Source of the DNA: Candidatus Peregrinibacteria bacterium HGW-Peregrinibacteria-1
GTDB lineage: Bacteria > Patescibacteriota > Gracilibacteria > UBA1369 > LOWO2-01-FULL-3
Length of the DNA: 64,000 bases
NCBI GenBank assembly: GCA_002839505.1
Contig: PGYE01000001.1
Coordinates: forward strand, 833,995-897,994
Direction of reading: 5' to 3'
Part shown: positions 1 through 9,056 of the stretch, piece by piece
Layout of the letters: the number at the start of each line of letters is the position of its first letter
How positions within the stretch are numbered: position 1 is the first letter of the stretch
Program-made: the position numbers and the translations under genes
Notes under the pieces: model-generated
What the model saw: only the letters and a program-made list of their open reading frames with translations
Databases searched by the model: none
Told to the model about the DNA's origin: nothing

Positions 1-1
1 A

Positions 2-328
2 ATCAATTCCGGAGCATACAGCAAGTGTGCAAACGCCAGCCACTCCGTCCGTGAAGGATTTACCTACAGAATCTTGGCCCCACAAGTTGGTGGCGGATTC
101 CTAAACATCACCAACGAAGTAGTCACCGGAGAACTCGGCGTCGCCACAGTCAGTGCCAGCCTCCTCTTTGGACTTAAAGTCGACAAAGCAGAAGACAAAC
201 CTGAAGAACAAATACCAAAAGACGATGATGAAGGACCAACCGAAGAAGACACAGAACGCCCCGATGAACAGCAAAAACCAAAAGATAGCTCCGAAGGTGT
301 CACCGAAAGTGCCACAGAACGAGATTAA
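2..328 (+). CDS. C-terminal part of a larger protein, cut by the window edge
   Basis: The reading frame is open from the left edge and stops at 326-328, so only the last 108 residues are visible. The visible part has a short ordered stretch (VGGGFLNITNEVVTGELGV) followed by a very acidic, Pro/Glu/Asp/Lys-rich tail of about 50 residues, typical of a disordered C-terminus of an exported or surface protein. It ends 33 nt before the next gene on the same strand, a signal-peptide-bearing surface protein, so the two may be co-transcribed. No family recognised; a TTG at 74 is not needed as a start because the frame continues upstream. Confidence 0.55.
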   Translation: MNSGAYSKCANASHSVREGFTYRILAPQVGGGFLNITNEVVTGELGVATVSASLLFGLKVDKAEDKPEEQIPKDDDEGPTEEDTERPDEQQKPKDSSEGVTESATERD

Positions 329-361
329 AAAATAATAATCAAAGCAATCAAACCAACACAT

Positions 362-3300
362 ATGAAAAATTCACTTAAAATAGCTGCCATAGCCCTATTG
401 CTATCAGTCGTTCCACTGCAGATATTATTTGCTGCCCCTTCTCCTACGAGACCAGGAATCCCCTTCGAACAAGGAGTTACAAAAGGATTGCCCTATGCAT
501 CCTTCAACAATTTCACCGGCAACAACAATATCAGTGAGTCTCGTAACGGCGACGAACGAAATCTATTAGTTGGAAAAAACTGTAAACAAGCTGGCTGTTC
601 TCAAGTTTCATGGGCCGATAATTTAACCTCTACACCACTACAAAGTGGCGACAAAGTAAGGTTTCAGATCTATTACCACAACAATGGTGACGACCCCTAC
701 AACGGCGATGCCTTCAGCTCACCAAACGCCACCAATGTTCAAATTGGTGTCAATCTTAATCAAGTAAATCAAACCACCGTCCAAGCAGTAGGGTCAATAT
801 ATTCCCCCACCAACCAATACCGTATCAATCCCGATGATGCCACAACGGTCATTAAAGACAGCTCCGGAAATATCATCCGTACCGCAACCGACGACATGAT
901 GCTAAATCTGGCATCAACAAACCTTCAACTAAAATTCATCCCAGACAGCCACTATCTCACCACTAGAACTCCAAACAATACCGCGCTTCAAACTCCAATC
1001 ACAACTGCCAATACTCCAATATCTCTACCTGCAAATTACACCTCATATGTCACCCCAATTATCTCAAACAACAACAGCCACGCCTCAGTCCGATTTAATG
1101 AACTACCAGGATGTTTCCGTTTCAGCGGTTTCGTTGAATTCGACGCCATCGTCACCGAAAAGCCTCCCGTCGTTCAACCACCGGCATGTACACAATCAAC
1201 ATTAAAAGCCTACAAGGGATCACACCCCACAGCTCAGAATCTTGTCACATGTCTCGATGGCTCTCTCCACACATTAGAAAGCACCATCACCCTCAACAAT
1301 GTTCCCACCGGAAGTCCGGTATCAATAGAGTGGACCACCACCGACCAAAGCGGATACTTCACCTTCAACGGGCAACAAAGAAGCACCGTGACACAAACAA
1401 CAATATATAATCCGGCAGCCCAATATCGCATTCCCTATACCGGAAAGGGCACCGTAACAATGAAAGTCCTCAACGCCAACGGACAAACTCTCCTTAACCA
1501 ACAAACCTGTACCAAGTCTCTAAACTCCTGCCCCGATATCCCAGTGGCACCCATCTGTACAAATCTACAAGTTTACAACACTTATCCAACTGGTCAGACT
1601 GCTCTCTCAAGCCCTTTAAAACCTCAAACTCTCTATAAACTCCACACTACAACGACATATAGTCCAACCACACCTCCAAATCGTTCCGCCAATTACACCG
1701 CCACCGAAGGGATATTCTTCCCAGGAGGAAATGTCTTCCGACCCATCGCTGAATCACTCCTAATCAGCATGAAAAGCGGATCGAATTACACTAAAAACAT
1801 CGCTCAAAGCGCCGGCCAAACCTTCTCTCAAAACAACATCCCCGACGGTTCACCGGTCTATTTCCTCACCCTCACCGACGCAACGCCCACAGCAACCGCT
1901 CTCACCGTCAAAGCAAACAGCACCGCAGTCCTAGCCTGCCAAAAAAGCTACAACCTAACCAACGCCCCATGCCAATCTCTCAATGTTCAAAAAAACAGCG
2001 ACAGCTTTGACATCATTGGCGGAAATTTCGGTGACTTCACCGGCAACATCAGGGTGACTAGCGTCTGCGACGGAACAACAGAAACATCTAATTACTCAGT
2101 ATCACAAATACAAGCATCCGGCGGAGTCCGTATCAATAAAAACCCAAACAACTGCTCCCTTACAGTCCAGGCCACCGGCATCAACTCCGGAAACCTCTGC
2201 CAATGGTCCCACACTCCCCCACCAGAAGTACCCCCAATCTGTAAAGATCTCGTAATCACGAGCCCTTCCGGCACCTGGGAATACAACGAAACCGACTTCC
2301 GCATCAATGTAACCACCGAACCAGCCGGACACGCCTCCAACTTCACCTACCGTTGGGAAGGATCAAATGTTGATATCACTGACACCACCTCAAACAGATT
2401 GACCAACACCGTCGAAATCGTAAACCGCGACCGCAACGCATCAGTTACCGTAACCGTTCAAGGTGATAACACCCAAGCTTGCCGCGCCACCAAAAATTAC
2501 ACCCCCGATGATGAAGAAGAATACCAAAACCCTGAAATCAGCAAAAAAGTTTACGACACTAAAAATCGTCTTTGGACAGACTTAATCAACATCGGAGGAA
2601 AATACAACAACAGTGACCGATGGCTCAACGCCTCTCACCAATATGTTACATACCTTGCAACAGTTGACACCGGAAGCGCACGCTCCATCGAAATCAAAGA
2701 AAATGCACTCTCCAATCAAAGAATACAATCACAAGAAGATACCGGAATTTTCAATCTGGAATCTCTCGTAATTGCCACTGAAGGCTCTGGAGGACGACAA
2801 GTAATCTACAAATCCGGAAACTTCAACACCTCACGCTACAATGACAGCGTCATCTTCAACAGCTACAAACTTTCAAGCTTCTCAAACTACGATCGCTCAA
2901 CATCCTATTACAAAGATCGTTTCAACTGTGAAGAAGACACAAACAGTATCTGTATCGAAAACTTCGACGAAATCTTTGATGACTTTGGAGACGGCCAATC
3001 CATTAAAATCAACAATACCCGCAACATCAACCACATCTTCTTCGTCTATCAAATGGAAAACAACACCATCATTACCGATCAGTACTGCCAAAGAACAAAC
3101 ATCAACTACTGTGGTGAGACCTTCGACAACACTGCCAGCGTCACCGGCTACAAATCCAGCGACTTTGAAAGTCGATATGCCACCGACCAAGATGATGCCC
3201 AAGCACTAGCCATGTGTTCATTCATCCTAACCCGTCAAAGTGGAGACGCCTTCTTCAAAACCCCCCTGCGAGTAGGAATCGACATCAGCCAATGCTACCA

Positions 3301-4165
3301 AGTCGAAAACTGTGAAGGCCCCTGTATCGTCGAAGAACCTGAAAAAGACCGCGACATTATCAGCACCGGTTCTGGAGAAGATGATGACATCGTCCTCAGT
3401 GCACCAACACATGACATCTGCAAATTCAGCAACACCGACGACAACATCGCAGGCTATAAAAATGCCCTCGAAAGCTTCTCAAGCGCCATCTGTGAACTAA
3501 AAGTCTCTGTCGCTCAAGATTGGCAAGAATCAACTATTAACAAATCGATTTCTGCCAGCGTCGAACGCCTCGCCCGCAACAACACAACTCAAGGCCCAAA
3601 AACCTTAAGCACTATCGACCAACTCAGTACAATTCACCAAAACGGCGTCATTGTCATTGAGGGCAACCTTACAATCAATGGAAGCGGCGGAAAATACATT
3701 ATCGAAAGCAAACCCACCATCCCCGCCGCCCAAACCTACATCATCAAGAACGGTGACCTCACAATCAACAGCAACATAGAATATTCCACAGTATCAGAGC
3801 TAGTCAGCTTTGTCGCACCACACACCATCCCATCAGCCGCCTTCATTGTCCTTGATGGAGATATTATCGTCAGCAACACCGTCACCAGGCTCGACGGCAT
3901 CTACATGGCCCTCGACACCCAAGAACCCAAAGACACCGGAAAAATTCGCACCTCACCCAACACCCCTACCTACGACAACACCCTGATCATCAACGGATCG
4001 CTCATCGGCGATGTCTTCCAACTATTCTCAAACCGCCGCGCCATCGGCGATCCTCTTCGCGACCAAGGTGCAATCACCATCCGTTACGACCAACGCCTCC
4101 TTCTCAACACACCTCCGGGATTAAACACCCTTCTCGACATAACTCAGCTTCGCGTCGCCCGCTAA
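362..4165 (+). CDS. Large secreted modular surface protein (1267 aa)
   Basis: Begins with a clear signal peptide (MKNSLKIAAIALLLSVVPLQ, predicted cleavage after FAA), so it is exported. Residues 60-270 resemble a DUF11-like beta domain (SGDKVRFQIYYHNNGDDPYN). Three tandem modules then each start with a proline-rich linker and a cysteine (QPPAC, VAPIC, VPPIC) and look like Ig/PKD-type beta sandwiches. The last 150 residues carry short beta repeats (EGNLTINGSGG, NGDLTINSNI, NGSLIGD) resembling a bactofilin-like or beta-helix polymerising domain. No enzyme motif was seen. Rich in Asn, Thr and Ser, partly because of the A/C bias of this strand. Probably an envelope or appendage structural protein. 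Followed by a strong terminator. Confidence 0.75.
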   Translation: MKNSLKIAAIALLLSVVPLQILFAAPSPTRPGIPFEQGVTKGLPYASFNNFTGNNNISESRNGDERNLLVGKNCKQAGCSQVSWADNLTSTPLQSGDKVRFQIYYHNNGDDPYNGDAFSSPNATNVQIGVNLNQVNQTTVQAVGSIYSPTNQYRINPDDATTVIKDSSGNIIRTATDDMMLNLASTNLQLKFIPDSHYLTTRTPNNTALQTPITTANTPISLPANYTSYVTPIISNNNSHASVRFNELPGCFRFSGFVEFDAIVTEKPPVVQPPACTQSTLKAYKGSHPTAQNLVTCLDGSLHTLESTITLNNVPTGSPVSIEWTTTDQSGYFTFNGQQRSTVTQTTIYNPAAQYRIPYTGKGTVTMKVLNANGQTLLNQQTCTKSLNSCPDIPVAPICTNLQVYNTYPTGQTALSSPLKPQTLYKLHTTTTYSPTTPPNRSANYTATEGIFFPGGNVFRPIAESLLISMKSGSNYTKNIAQSAGQTFSQNNIPDGSPVYFLTLTDATPTATALTVKANSTAVLACQKSYNLTNAPCQSLNVQKNSDSFDIIGGNFGDFTGNIRVTSVCDGTTETSNYSVSQIQASGGVRINKNPNNCSLTVQATGINSGNLCQWSHTPPPEVPPICKDLVITSPSGTWEYNETDFRINVTTEPAGHASNFTYRWEGSNVDITDTTSNRLTNTVEIVNRDRNASVTVTVQGDNTQACRATKNYTPDDEEEYQNPEISKKVYDTKNRLWTDLINIGGKYNNSDRWLNASHQYVTYLATVDTGSARSIEIKENALSNQRIQSQEDTGIFNLESLVIATEGSGGRQVIYKSGNFNTSRYNDSVIFNSYKLSSFSNYDRSTSYYKDRFNCEEDTNSICIENFDEIFDDFGDGQSIKINNTRNINHIFFVYQMENNTIITDQYCQRTNINYCGETFDNTASVTGYKSSDFESRYATDQDDAQALAMCSFILTRQSGDAFFKTPLRVGIDISQCYQVENCEGPCIVEEPEKDRDIISTGSGEDDDIVLSAPTHDICKFSNTDDNIAGYKNALESFSSAICELKVSVAQDWQESTINKSISASVERLARNNTTQGPKTLSTIDQLSTIHQNGVIVIEGNLTINGSGGKYIIESKPTIPAAQTYIIKNGDLTINSNIEYSTVSELVSFVAPHTIPSAAFIVLDGDIIVSNTVTRLDGIYMALDTQEPKDTGKIRTSPNTPTYDNTLIINGSLIGDVFQLFSNRRAIGDPLRDQGAITIRYDQRLLLNTPPGLNTLLDITQLRVAR

Positions 4166-4203
4166 TCAAATCACCACACATCGCCACACATCGCACCACA
4201 AAT

Positions 4204-4236
4204 AAAACAGACTGCAAAAACAGTCTGTTTTATTTT
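4204..4236 (+). terminator. Intrinsic terminator after the surface protein gene
   Basis: An 11-bp perfect stem (4204-4214 with 4221-4231) and a 6-nt loop are followed by a T-rich tail (TTTTATTTTAT). It lies 38 nt after the surface protein stop and ahead of holA. Confidence 0.85.
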
Positions 4237-4286
4237 ATCCTCAATCCATGATACTTTTGCTTCCACAAACAACAAAAATCACACCC

Positions 4287-5240
4287 ATGATATTCCTCTT
4301 TCACGGCGAAGACACCTACACCTCCAACCAACAAATCAAAAACTGGAAAATCGCCTTCCAAAAAAAATACAACTCCGACTTCCCCCCAGAAATATTTCAC
4401 TACGCCGATCTCAACTTTCGACAATTCATCACCGATTTACCCTCACTCCCCTTTCTTATTGAAAAAAAACTCGTCATCGTCAAAAACTTTCTCTCCGAAA
4501 GCACCAAAGAACAGCAACAACAACTCCAAAAAACACTAGAAACACTCCCCGAAAGCACCGTTATTATCTTCCACGAACAAAAATCCGCCGACAAAAGATT
4601 GGCCCTCTACAAATACCTTAAAAAAAATGGTCAAGAAAAGGAATTCCCAAAACTCTCTCAACCGGAAACCATAAAGTGGATCCAACAAGAAATCCCAGGA
4701 ATACCTTCAGCCCTTGCTCTCAATATCTACAACATCTGCGGCGACAACCTCTGGTACCTAAAAAACGAAATTGAAAAACTAAAACTCTACGGCAAAACCA
4801 ATCAATTAAACAAAGAAACTCTCGTCAAAATCCTCACCCCCCACCCCTCCAGCAGCATCTTCAAACTAACCGACGAACTCGGCAGCAAACAAACCCAAAA
4901 AGCTCTCGACACCTTTCACACACTCATTGACTCCGGAGAAACACCCCACATGGTCTTCTATATGCTCATCGGACATTTCCGAAAAATACTACAAGTCCAA
5001 AGCGTCAACACACTATCCCCAGCAGAAATGAAATCCCGCTACAACATTCACCCCTTTCTCGCCCAAAAACTCATTCAACAAAATCGCCACTTCACACTTC
5101 AACAACTCACCGAAATCCACCAACAATTCCTCCAAATAGACCGCCAAATGAAAAGCGGCATCATCCAAGCAACCACCAACAATCAAACACAACTCCTACT
5201 CGCTATTGAAAAACTCTTCCTGCAAAAATTCCACAAATAA
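4287..5240 (+). CDS. holA: DNA polymerase III delta subunit
   Basis: Clamp-loader subunit that opens the sliding clamp during replication. The N-terminus MIFLFHGEDTYTSNQ matches the family start, where a short strand and the G-E-D turn begin a degenerate AAA+ domain; the family's C-terminal helical collar is represented by HMVFYMLIGHFRKILQVQ. Length (317 aa) is normal. An upstream in-frame ATG at 4248 would add 13 residues that do not match the family, so 4287 is preferred. No Shine-Dalgarno is visible. Ends 123 nt before the TrmB-type regulator, which may be separately transcribed. Confidence 0.85.
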   Translation: MIFLFHGEDTYTSNQQIKNWKIAFQKKYNSDFPPEIFHYADLNFRQFITDLPSLPFLIEKKLVIVKNFLSESTKEQQQQLQKTLETLPESTVIIFHEQKSADKRLALYKYLKKNGQEKEFPKLSQPETIKWIQQEIPGIPSALALNIYNICGDNLWYLKNEIEKLKLYGKTNQLNKETLVKILTPHPSSSIFKLTDELGSKQTQKALDTFHTLIDSGETPHMVFYMLIGHFRKILQVQSVNTLSPAEMKSRYNIHPFLAQKLIQQNRHFTLQQLTEIHQQFLQIDRQMKSGIIQATTNNQTQLLLAIEKLFLQKFHK

Positions 5241-5363
5241 TATACTGTAGACAATTTCTACTACTGCGCAACCAGTCGTTATTGCCAGAAGGCCACTCTT
5301 CGGGTAAATTGCCTGAGCCAAAAAATTATATCATTCCATTAAGACAATCGTCATTTCAAAAAC

Positions 5364-6182
5364 ATGCAAAATCTCATCAAAATACTAATCCCCCTTGGTT
5401 TAAACGACAAACAAGCCAAAGTATATCTCGCAGCTGTCAGTTTAGGCGACTGCCTAATTTCCGAACTTGCTAAAAAATCCAACATCAACCGCATCACCAC
5501 CTACGACATCGTCGAAAAACTCGAAGACAAAAAAATAATCAAGACCTACACCCGCAAACGCATGAAATATGTCTCAGCAATCACCCCTCAAACCCTCCTC
5601 GACAACTACAGAAACTATCTTGAAGACTTAGAAAACTCTCTCTCTGAATTCCCTGCCCCCAACAAAAAAAGCACTGAAAACACCATTGAAATCAATGAAG
5701 ACAAATCATCCGTCGATAAAATAATCAAAGAAATTCAAGCCTACGACAAACCCACAAAAATCATCTGCAACACCGAAAATTTTAGCAAAATCAAAAACAA
5801 CTACATCAACATCCTTGAGAAAATTAACTCCAAGCATCGCCTCACGATACTAACCGACACCCAACTACCATCCGGAGCCCTCACTCCCACAATCGTCTCC
5901 TCCGACACCATCCCCGTAATGAAAACATCAGTAATAATAATCCAAAACCCCCACCTCTACATCATTGAACCAACGGAATCTGGGGCCACCACTACCAAAG
6001 TAAATAACCGCGCACTATCCGAAACCTACAACCATCTTTTCACCTACCACGCCCAAAATCGCCACCACTCGCCCATCAATCCCTCCCAGATCAAAACCGC
6101 TCTCCTAAAAAAGCTCGACGAGACCGAACCGCCAAAGGTTGACAAAGAAGAGGAAAAGGTGGACAATATGACACTATTTTAA
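5364..6182 (+). CDS. TrmB-family transcriptional regulator
   Basis: The first 70 residues form a winged helix-turn-helix of the TrmB type (LGLNDKQAKVYLAAVSLGD, then SELAKKSNINRITTYDIVEK), used for sugar- or stress-responsive regulation in archaea and common in CPR bacteria. The middle is a Lys/Glu-rich helical linker, and the C-terminal half (about 110-240) resembles the effector or dimerisation domain seen in CPR members. The ligand cannot be told from sequence. Followed after 8 nt by a small basic protein, suggesting co-transcription. 272 aa. Confidence 0.8.
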   Translation: MQNLIKILIPLGLNDKQAKVYLAAVSLGDCLISELAKKSNINRITTYDIVEKLEDKKIIKTYTRKRMKYVSAITPQTLLDNYRNYLEDLENSLSEFPAPNKKSTENTIEINEDKSSVDKIIKEIQAYDKPTKIICNTENFSKIKNNYINILEKINSKHRLTILTDTQLPSGALTPTIVSSDTIPVMKTSVIIIQNPHLYIIEPTESGATTTKVNNRALSETYNHLFTYHAQNRHHSPINPSQIKTALLKKLDETEPPKVDKEEEKVDNMTLF

Positions 6183-6190
6183 AAACACCT

Positions 6191-6433
6191 ATGCCCTCAT
6201 CAAAACCGGGACCATGGAGAACTGGTGGAAACTTCCTTCACAAGGGAGGCCACATTGGACCCAAACCAACTCAAACACCTCAAGCTAAGCCCGCTGCCGA
6301 TGAAGACCCCGAAATAGCAAAGCTTCGAAGTGTACTGAACGCCTCACGATCAAAAGGCCCATCACAAGAAGAACCAACGGGATCCAAAGATTTAACACTA
6401 GAAGAAATAATTGAGAAATTAAAAACTCTCTAG
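6191..6433 (+). CDS. Small hypothetical protein (80 aa)
   Basis: Unrecognised. The N-terminal half is basic and rich in Gly/Pro/His (KPGPWRTGGNFLHKGGHIG), probably disordered; the C-terminus is a short amphipathic helix (LTLEEIIEKLKTL). It starts 8 nt after the TrmB-type regulator and its last 15 nt overlap the convergent end of gatA. Codon use matches neighbouring + strand genes, and the regular spacing favours a real gene. Confidence 0.5.
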   Translation: MPSSKPGPWRTGGNFLHKGGHIGPKPTQTPQAKPAADEDPEIAKLRSVLNASRSKGPSQEEPTGSKDLTLEEIIEKLKTL

Positions 6434-7852
6434 TGCTTTTGCCACATTCATAATTCGCCCCTCCTGCCAATGAGGAGCAATAATCTGCACTCCAATCGGC
6501 AAGCCGTTTTTAGATGTGCCGAAAGGGCAACTCATCGCCGGAAGCCCAGCCGCACTTGCTGGTATCGTCAAGGCATCAGCCATATACATCGCCAAAGGAT
6601 TGTCCGCCAACTCCCCCACCTTAAAGGCCGGGAAAGGTGAAACCGGAGTCAAAAGCACATCAACCTTCTTAAAAGCATTATCAAAATCCTCAATAATCAA
6701 AGTTCGCACCTGCTGTCCTTTTTTATAATAAGCATCATAATAACCAGCTGAAAGCACATAAGTTCCTATCATGATTCTTCTCTTTATCTCATCACCAAAC
6801 CCCTCACCTCTAGTCTTATAATAGTAATCAACGGTATCGCTATACTCCTGACTCGTTGGCACCCCATAGCGAATTCCGTCAAATCTCTCCAAATTAGCCG
6901 ATAGTTCCGCTGGCATCGTCACATAATATACCGCAACCGCATACTTAGTTTTTGACAAAGACACATTAATAATTTCCGCCCCCATCGCCTCAAGCTTACT
7001 CGCCGCCTTCTTTACGACCTCACAAGTCTCATCATCCACTCCTTCCCCAAAATATTCCTTTGGCAATCCCACTTTAAGCCCCTTAACATCTCCACCCAAA
7101 AATCCCAAATAATCCGGCACCTCCACATCCAAAGTCGTAGAATCATACTTATCCTTCCCCGCAATCACATTCATAACATATGCCATATCCTCAACCGTTC
7201 TCGTAAAAGGCCCCACGACATCCCATGAACTCGCCATCGCCGTCACACCCGAGCGGCTAACCCTTCCATAAGTTGGCTTCATACCATAAACACCGCAAAA
7301 AGAAGCCGGCTGTCTCACCGATCCTCCTGTATCCGTTCCCATGGAATACACACACATATCTGATGCCAAAGCCGCCGCACTCCCTCCTGATGACCCTCCG
7401 GCCACACGCTCCAAATCATGCGGATTCTTCGTCACCCCAAAACAAGAATGCTCCGTAGAACCACCACAAGCAAATTCATCCATATTCAACTTCCCCACCA
7501 TAACCATTCCCGCCGAATTCAAACGCTCCACCACCGTCGCATTATAAGGTGGCTTAAACCCCTTCAAAAACTTTGAACAACAAGTCGTCTGAATCCCCTT
7601 CGTATTAAATATATCCTTCAAACCGGCCGGCACACCTTCCAAAGCCCCTATTTTCTCACCACCGGCAATTTTATCATCCACCACCTTCGCCTGAACCCTC
7701 GCCTCCTCCTCCGTCACCAATACAAAAGAATTCAATTCCTTATCTTTACTCTTGATCACAGCCAAACAATCCTCCAATACCTCGGTCGCCGAAAACTTCT
7801 TCTCCACAAGCCCGCTGTTAATATCCCTAATATTCAATTTATTTAATGACAT
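6419..7852 (-). CDS. gatA: Glu-tRNA(Gln)/Asp-tRNA(Asn) amidotransferase subunit A
   Basis: Amidase subunit of GatCAB. It releases ammonia from glutamine, which GatB uses to convert Glu-tRNA(Gln) (or Asp-tRNA(Asn)) to the cognate amide. The amidase signature is intact: Lys79 (GVPAGLKD), Ser154 in AGGSSGGS and Ser178 in GTDTGGS give the Ser-cisSer-Lys triad at the usual positions. 477 aa is normal. It follows gatC on the same strand after 25 nt. gatB is not in the window. The tRNA-Gln at 46938 carries the U1-A72 pair that bacterial GatCAB prefers. Confidence 0.95.
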   Translation of the reverse strand: MSLNKLNIRDINSGLVEKKFSATEVLEDCLAVIKSKDKELNSFVLVTEEEARVQAKVVDDKIAGGEKIGALEGVPAGLKDIFNTKGIQTTCCSKFLKGFKPPYNATVVERLNSAGMVMVGKLNMDEFACGGSTEHSCFGVTKNPHDLERVAGGSSGGSAAALASDMCVYSMGTDTGGSVRQPASFCGVYGMKPTYGRVSRSGVTAMASSWDVVGPFTRTVEDMAYVMNVIAGKDKYDSTTLDVEVPDYLGFLGGDVKGLKVGLPKEYFGEGVDDETCEVVKKAASKLEAMGAEIINVSLSKTKYAVAVYYVTMPAELSANLERFDGIRYGVPTSQEYSDTVDYYYKTRGEGFGDEIKRRIMIGTYVLSAGYYDAYYKKGQQVRTLIIEDFDNAFKKVDVLLTPVSPFPAFKVGELADNPLAMYMADALTIPASAAGLPAMSCPFGTSKNGLPIGVQIIAPHWQEGRIMNVAKALESF

Positions 7853-7877
7853 TTGATGATTTTATTTATATGTAAAC

Positions 7878-8165
7878 TTAAATAGTACGCTTCACTCGTA
7901 TCTGACTTGAATCAACCGGCATTTCCGAAGTCGCCAAAAGCTCCTCTCTTGTACATTTTTGATTATCAATTTCGTCTTCCCTCATCACATTTTTCAAACC
8001 AGTGACCTGCGCCGTCAATTCAACTCCAGTAGTATCCAATTCCTGCAACACCTCCACATACTCTAATACACCATTCATATGCACCTTAAATCTCTCAACC
8101 TCCTCATCACTGAGACCCAATCTCGCCAATTTCGCAACATGCCGAACCTCTTTTTCAGTAAGCAT
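7878..8165 (-). CDS. gatC: Glu-tRNA(Gln) amidotransferase subunit C
   Basis: Small scaffold subunit that wraps between GatA and GatB. The start MLTEKEVRHVAKLARLGLSD is the classic family N-terminus, and the mid-region MNGVLEYVEVLQELDTTGVE matches the conserved helix and loop. 95 aa is normal. It is first in a gatC-gatA operon, with a promoter-like sequence about 24 nt upstream. No Shine-Dalgarno is present. Confidence 0.93.
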   Translation of the reverse strand: MLTEKEVRHVAKLARLGLSDEEVERFKVHMNGVLEYVEVLQELDTTGVELTAQVTGLKNVMREDEIDNQKCTREELLATSEMPVDSSQIRVKRTI

Positions 8166-8188
8166 AATATATAAGTTAAAACAAAAGC

Positions 8189-8216
8189 ATTATACAAAAG
8201 CCGGCAAGCAACACAA
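8189..8216 (-). promoter_or_regulatory. Probable promoter of gatC-gatA
   Basis: Read on the minus strand: TATAAT (8189-8194) with TTGTGT 16 nt upstream (8211-8216). The -10 is perfect, the -35 weak. The leader to gatC would be short (about 15-20 nt) and lacks a ribosome binding site. Confidence 0.5.
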
Positions 8217-8292
8217 GCCTCTCTAAGATTTAGGAATAACTTGGCATTTCCAAGCAATACAATTAAACTAAGCATGTTTTTCTATCCTACAC

Positions 8293-8607
8293 ATGAACAC
8301 AATTGAAAATTTCAAAAAGATATCGCTGATTTTGTTCGTCATCACGGGAACTCTCCACTTCACATCCTCGATCATGATTGCCAATGACATCTGGACCTCG
8401 ACAAATATAATAATCAGTAGATCGTTGGACATACCATTTATTCTCACCGGAATAATATACGGATTCTCTTCCCTGCGGCTAAAACTCACAGACCCCAACA
8501 AGCCCCACAAAATACTCGACTCCACCTATATTGCGCTGACTGTCATCATTCTTCTCGCCCTCATATATATCAACATTTTCATCCCAAACATCACTCCAGC
8601 ACTATGA
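8293..8607 (+). CDS. Small three-TM membrane protein
   Basis: 104 aa with three hydrophobic segments (about 10-30, 45-62, 75-98) and a basic N-terminus; an integral membrane protein of unknown function. It ends in TGA, overlapping the ATG of the next gene by ATGA, so the two are probably translationally coupled. No motif or family recognised. Confidence 0.6.
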   Translation: MNTIENFKKISLILFVITGTLHFTSSIMIANDIWTSTNIIISRSLDIPFILTGIIYGFSSLRLKLTDPNKPHKILDSTYIALTVIILLALIYINIFIPNITPAL

Positions 8608-9044
8608 AATCTCCCGAAAAAACAGTAATGCTCTTTGGAACCTTCGACTATCTCCATGCCGGCCACGAAAATATCTTTAAACAAGCCCGAACGCACGGAG
8701 AGAAAATTATCGTCATCATTGCGCGCGATCGCACCGTAAAAACAATCAAAGGCACCGCCCCTGACCACAATGAAAAAACCCGCCTCAAAAATCTGCAAGC
8801 TACCGGCTGGGCCGACCAAGTTGTTCTTGGCAACCTCAAAGACAAGACCAGAGTAATTACACACCACAAGCCCGACATCATCGCGCTCGGCTATGACCAG
8901 TTTGCATTTACATACAATCTCCAGAAGCTAATAATAGACCAAGACCTCAATGCCAGCATAATTCGCCTAGAACCGTACAAACCTGAAATATACAAATCCT
9001 CAATAATAAAAAACAAACTCCTTAAGAACAAGAAAAACACCTAA
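8604..9044 (+). CDS. Cytidylyltransferase-like nucleotidyltransferase (TagD/RibL type)
   Basis: HIGH-superfamily nucleotidyltransferase. MLFGTFDYLHAGHE supplies the N-terminal strand and HxGH motif that bind the nucleotide triphosphate. Relatives make CDP-glycerol (TagD) or FAD (archaeal RibL); the short length (146 aa) fits either, and the substrate cannot be decided from sequence. The C-terminal ISSLL-like signature appears as YKSSIIKNKL. Lies in a packed run, overlapping the previous gene and 12 nt before ftsX. Confidence 0.75.
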   Translation: MKSPEKTVMLFGTFDYLHAGHENIFKQARTHGEKIIVIIARDRTVKTIKGTAPDHNEKTRLKNLQATGWADQVVLGNLKDKTRVITHHKPDIIALGYDQFAFTYNLQKLIIDQDLNASIIRLEPYKPEIYKSSIIKNKLLKNKKNT

Positions 9045-9056
9045 AAAAACTATAAA

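Noticed and set aside
2841-3209. ORF inside the surface protein in another frame
   Set aside because: Ser/Thr-rich shadow produced by the A/C bias of the true frame.
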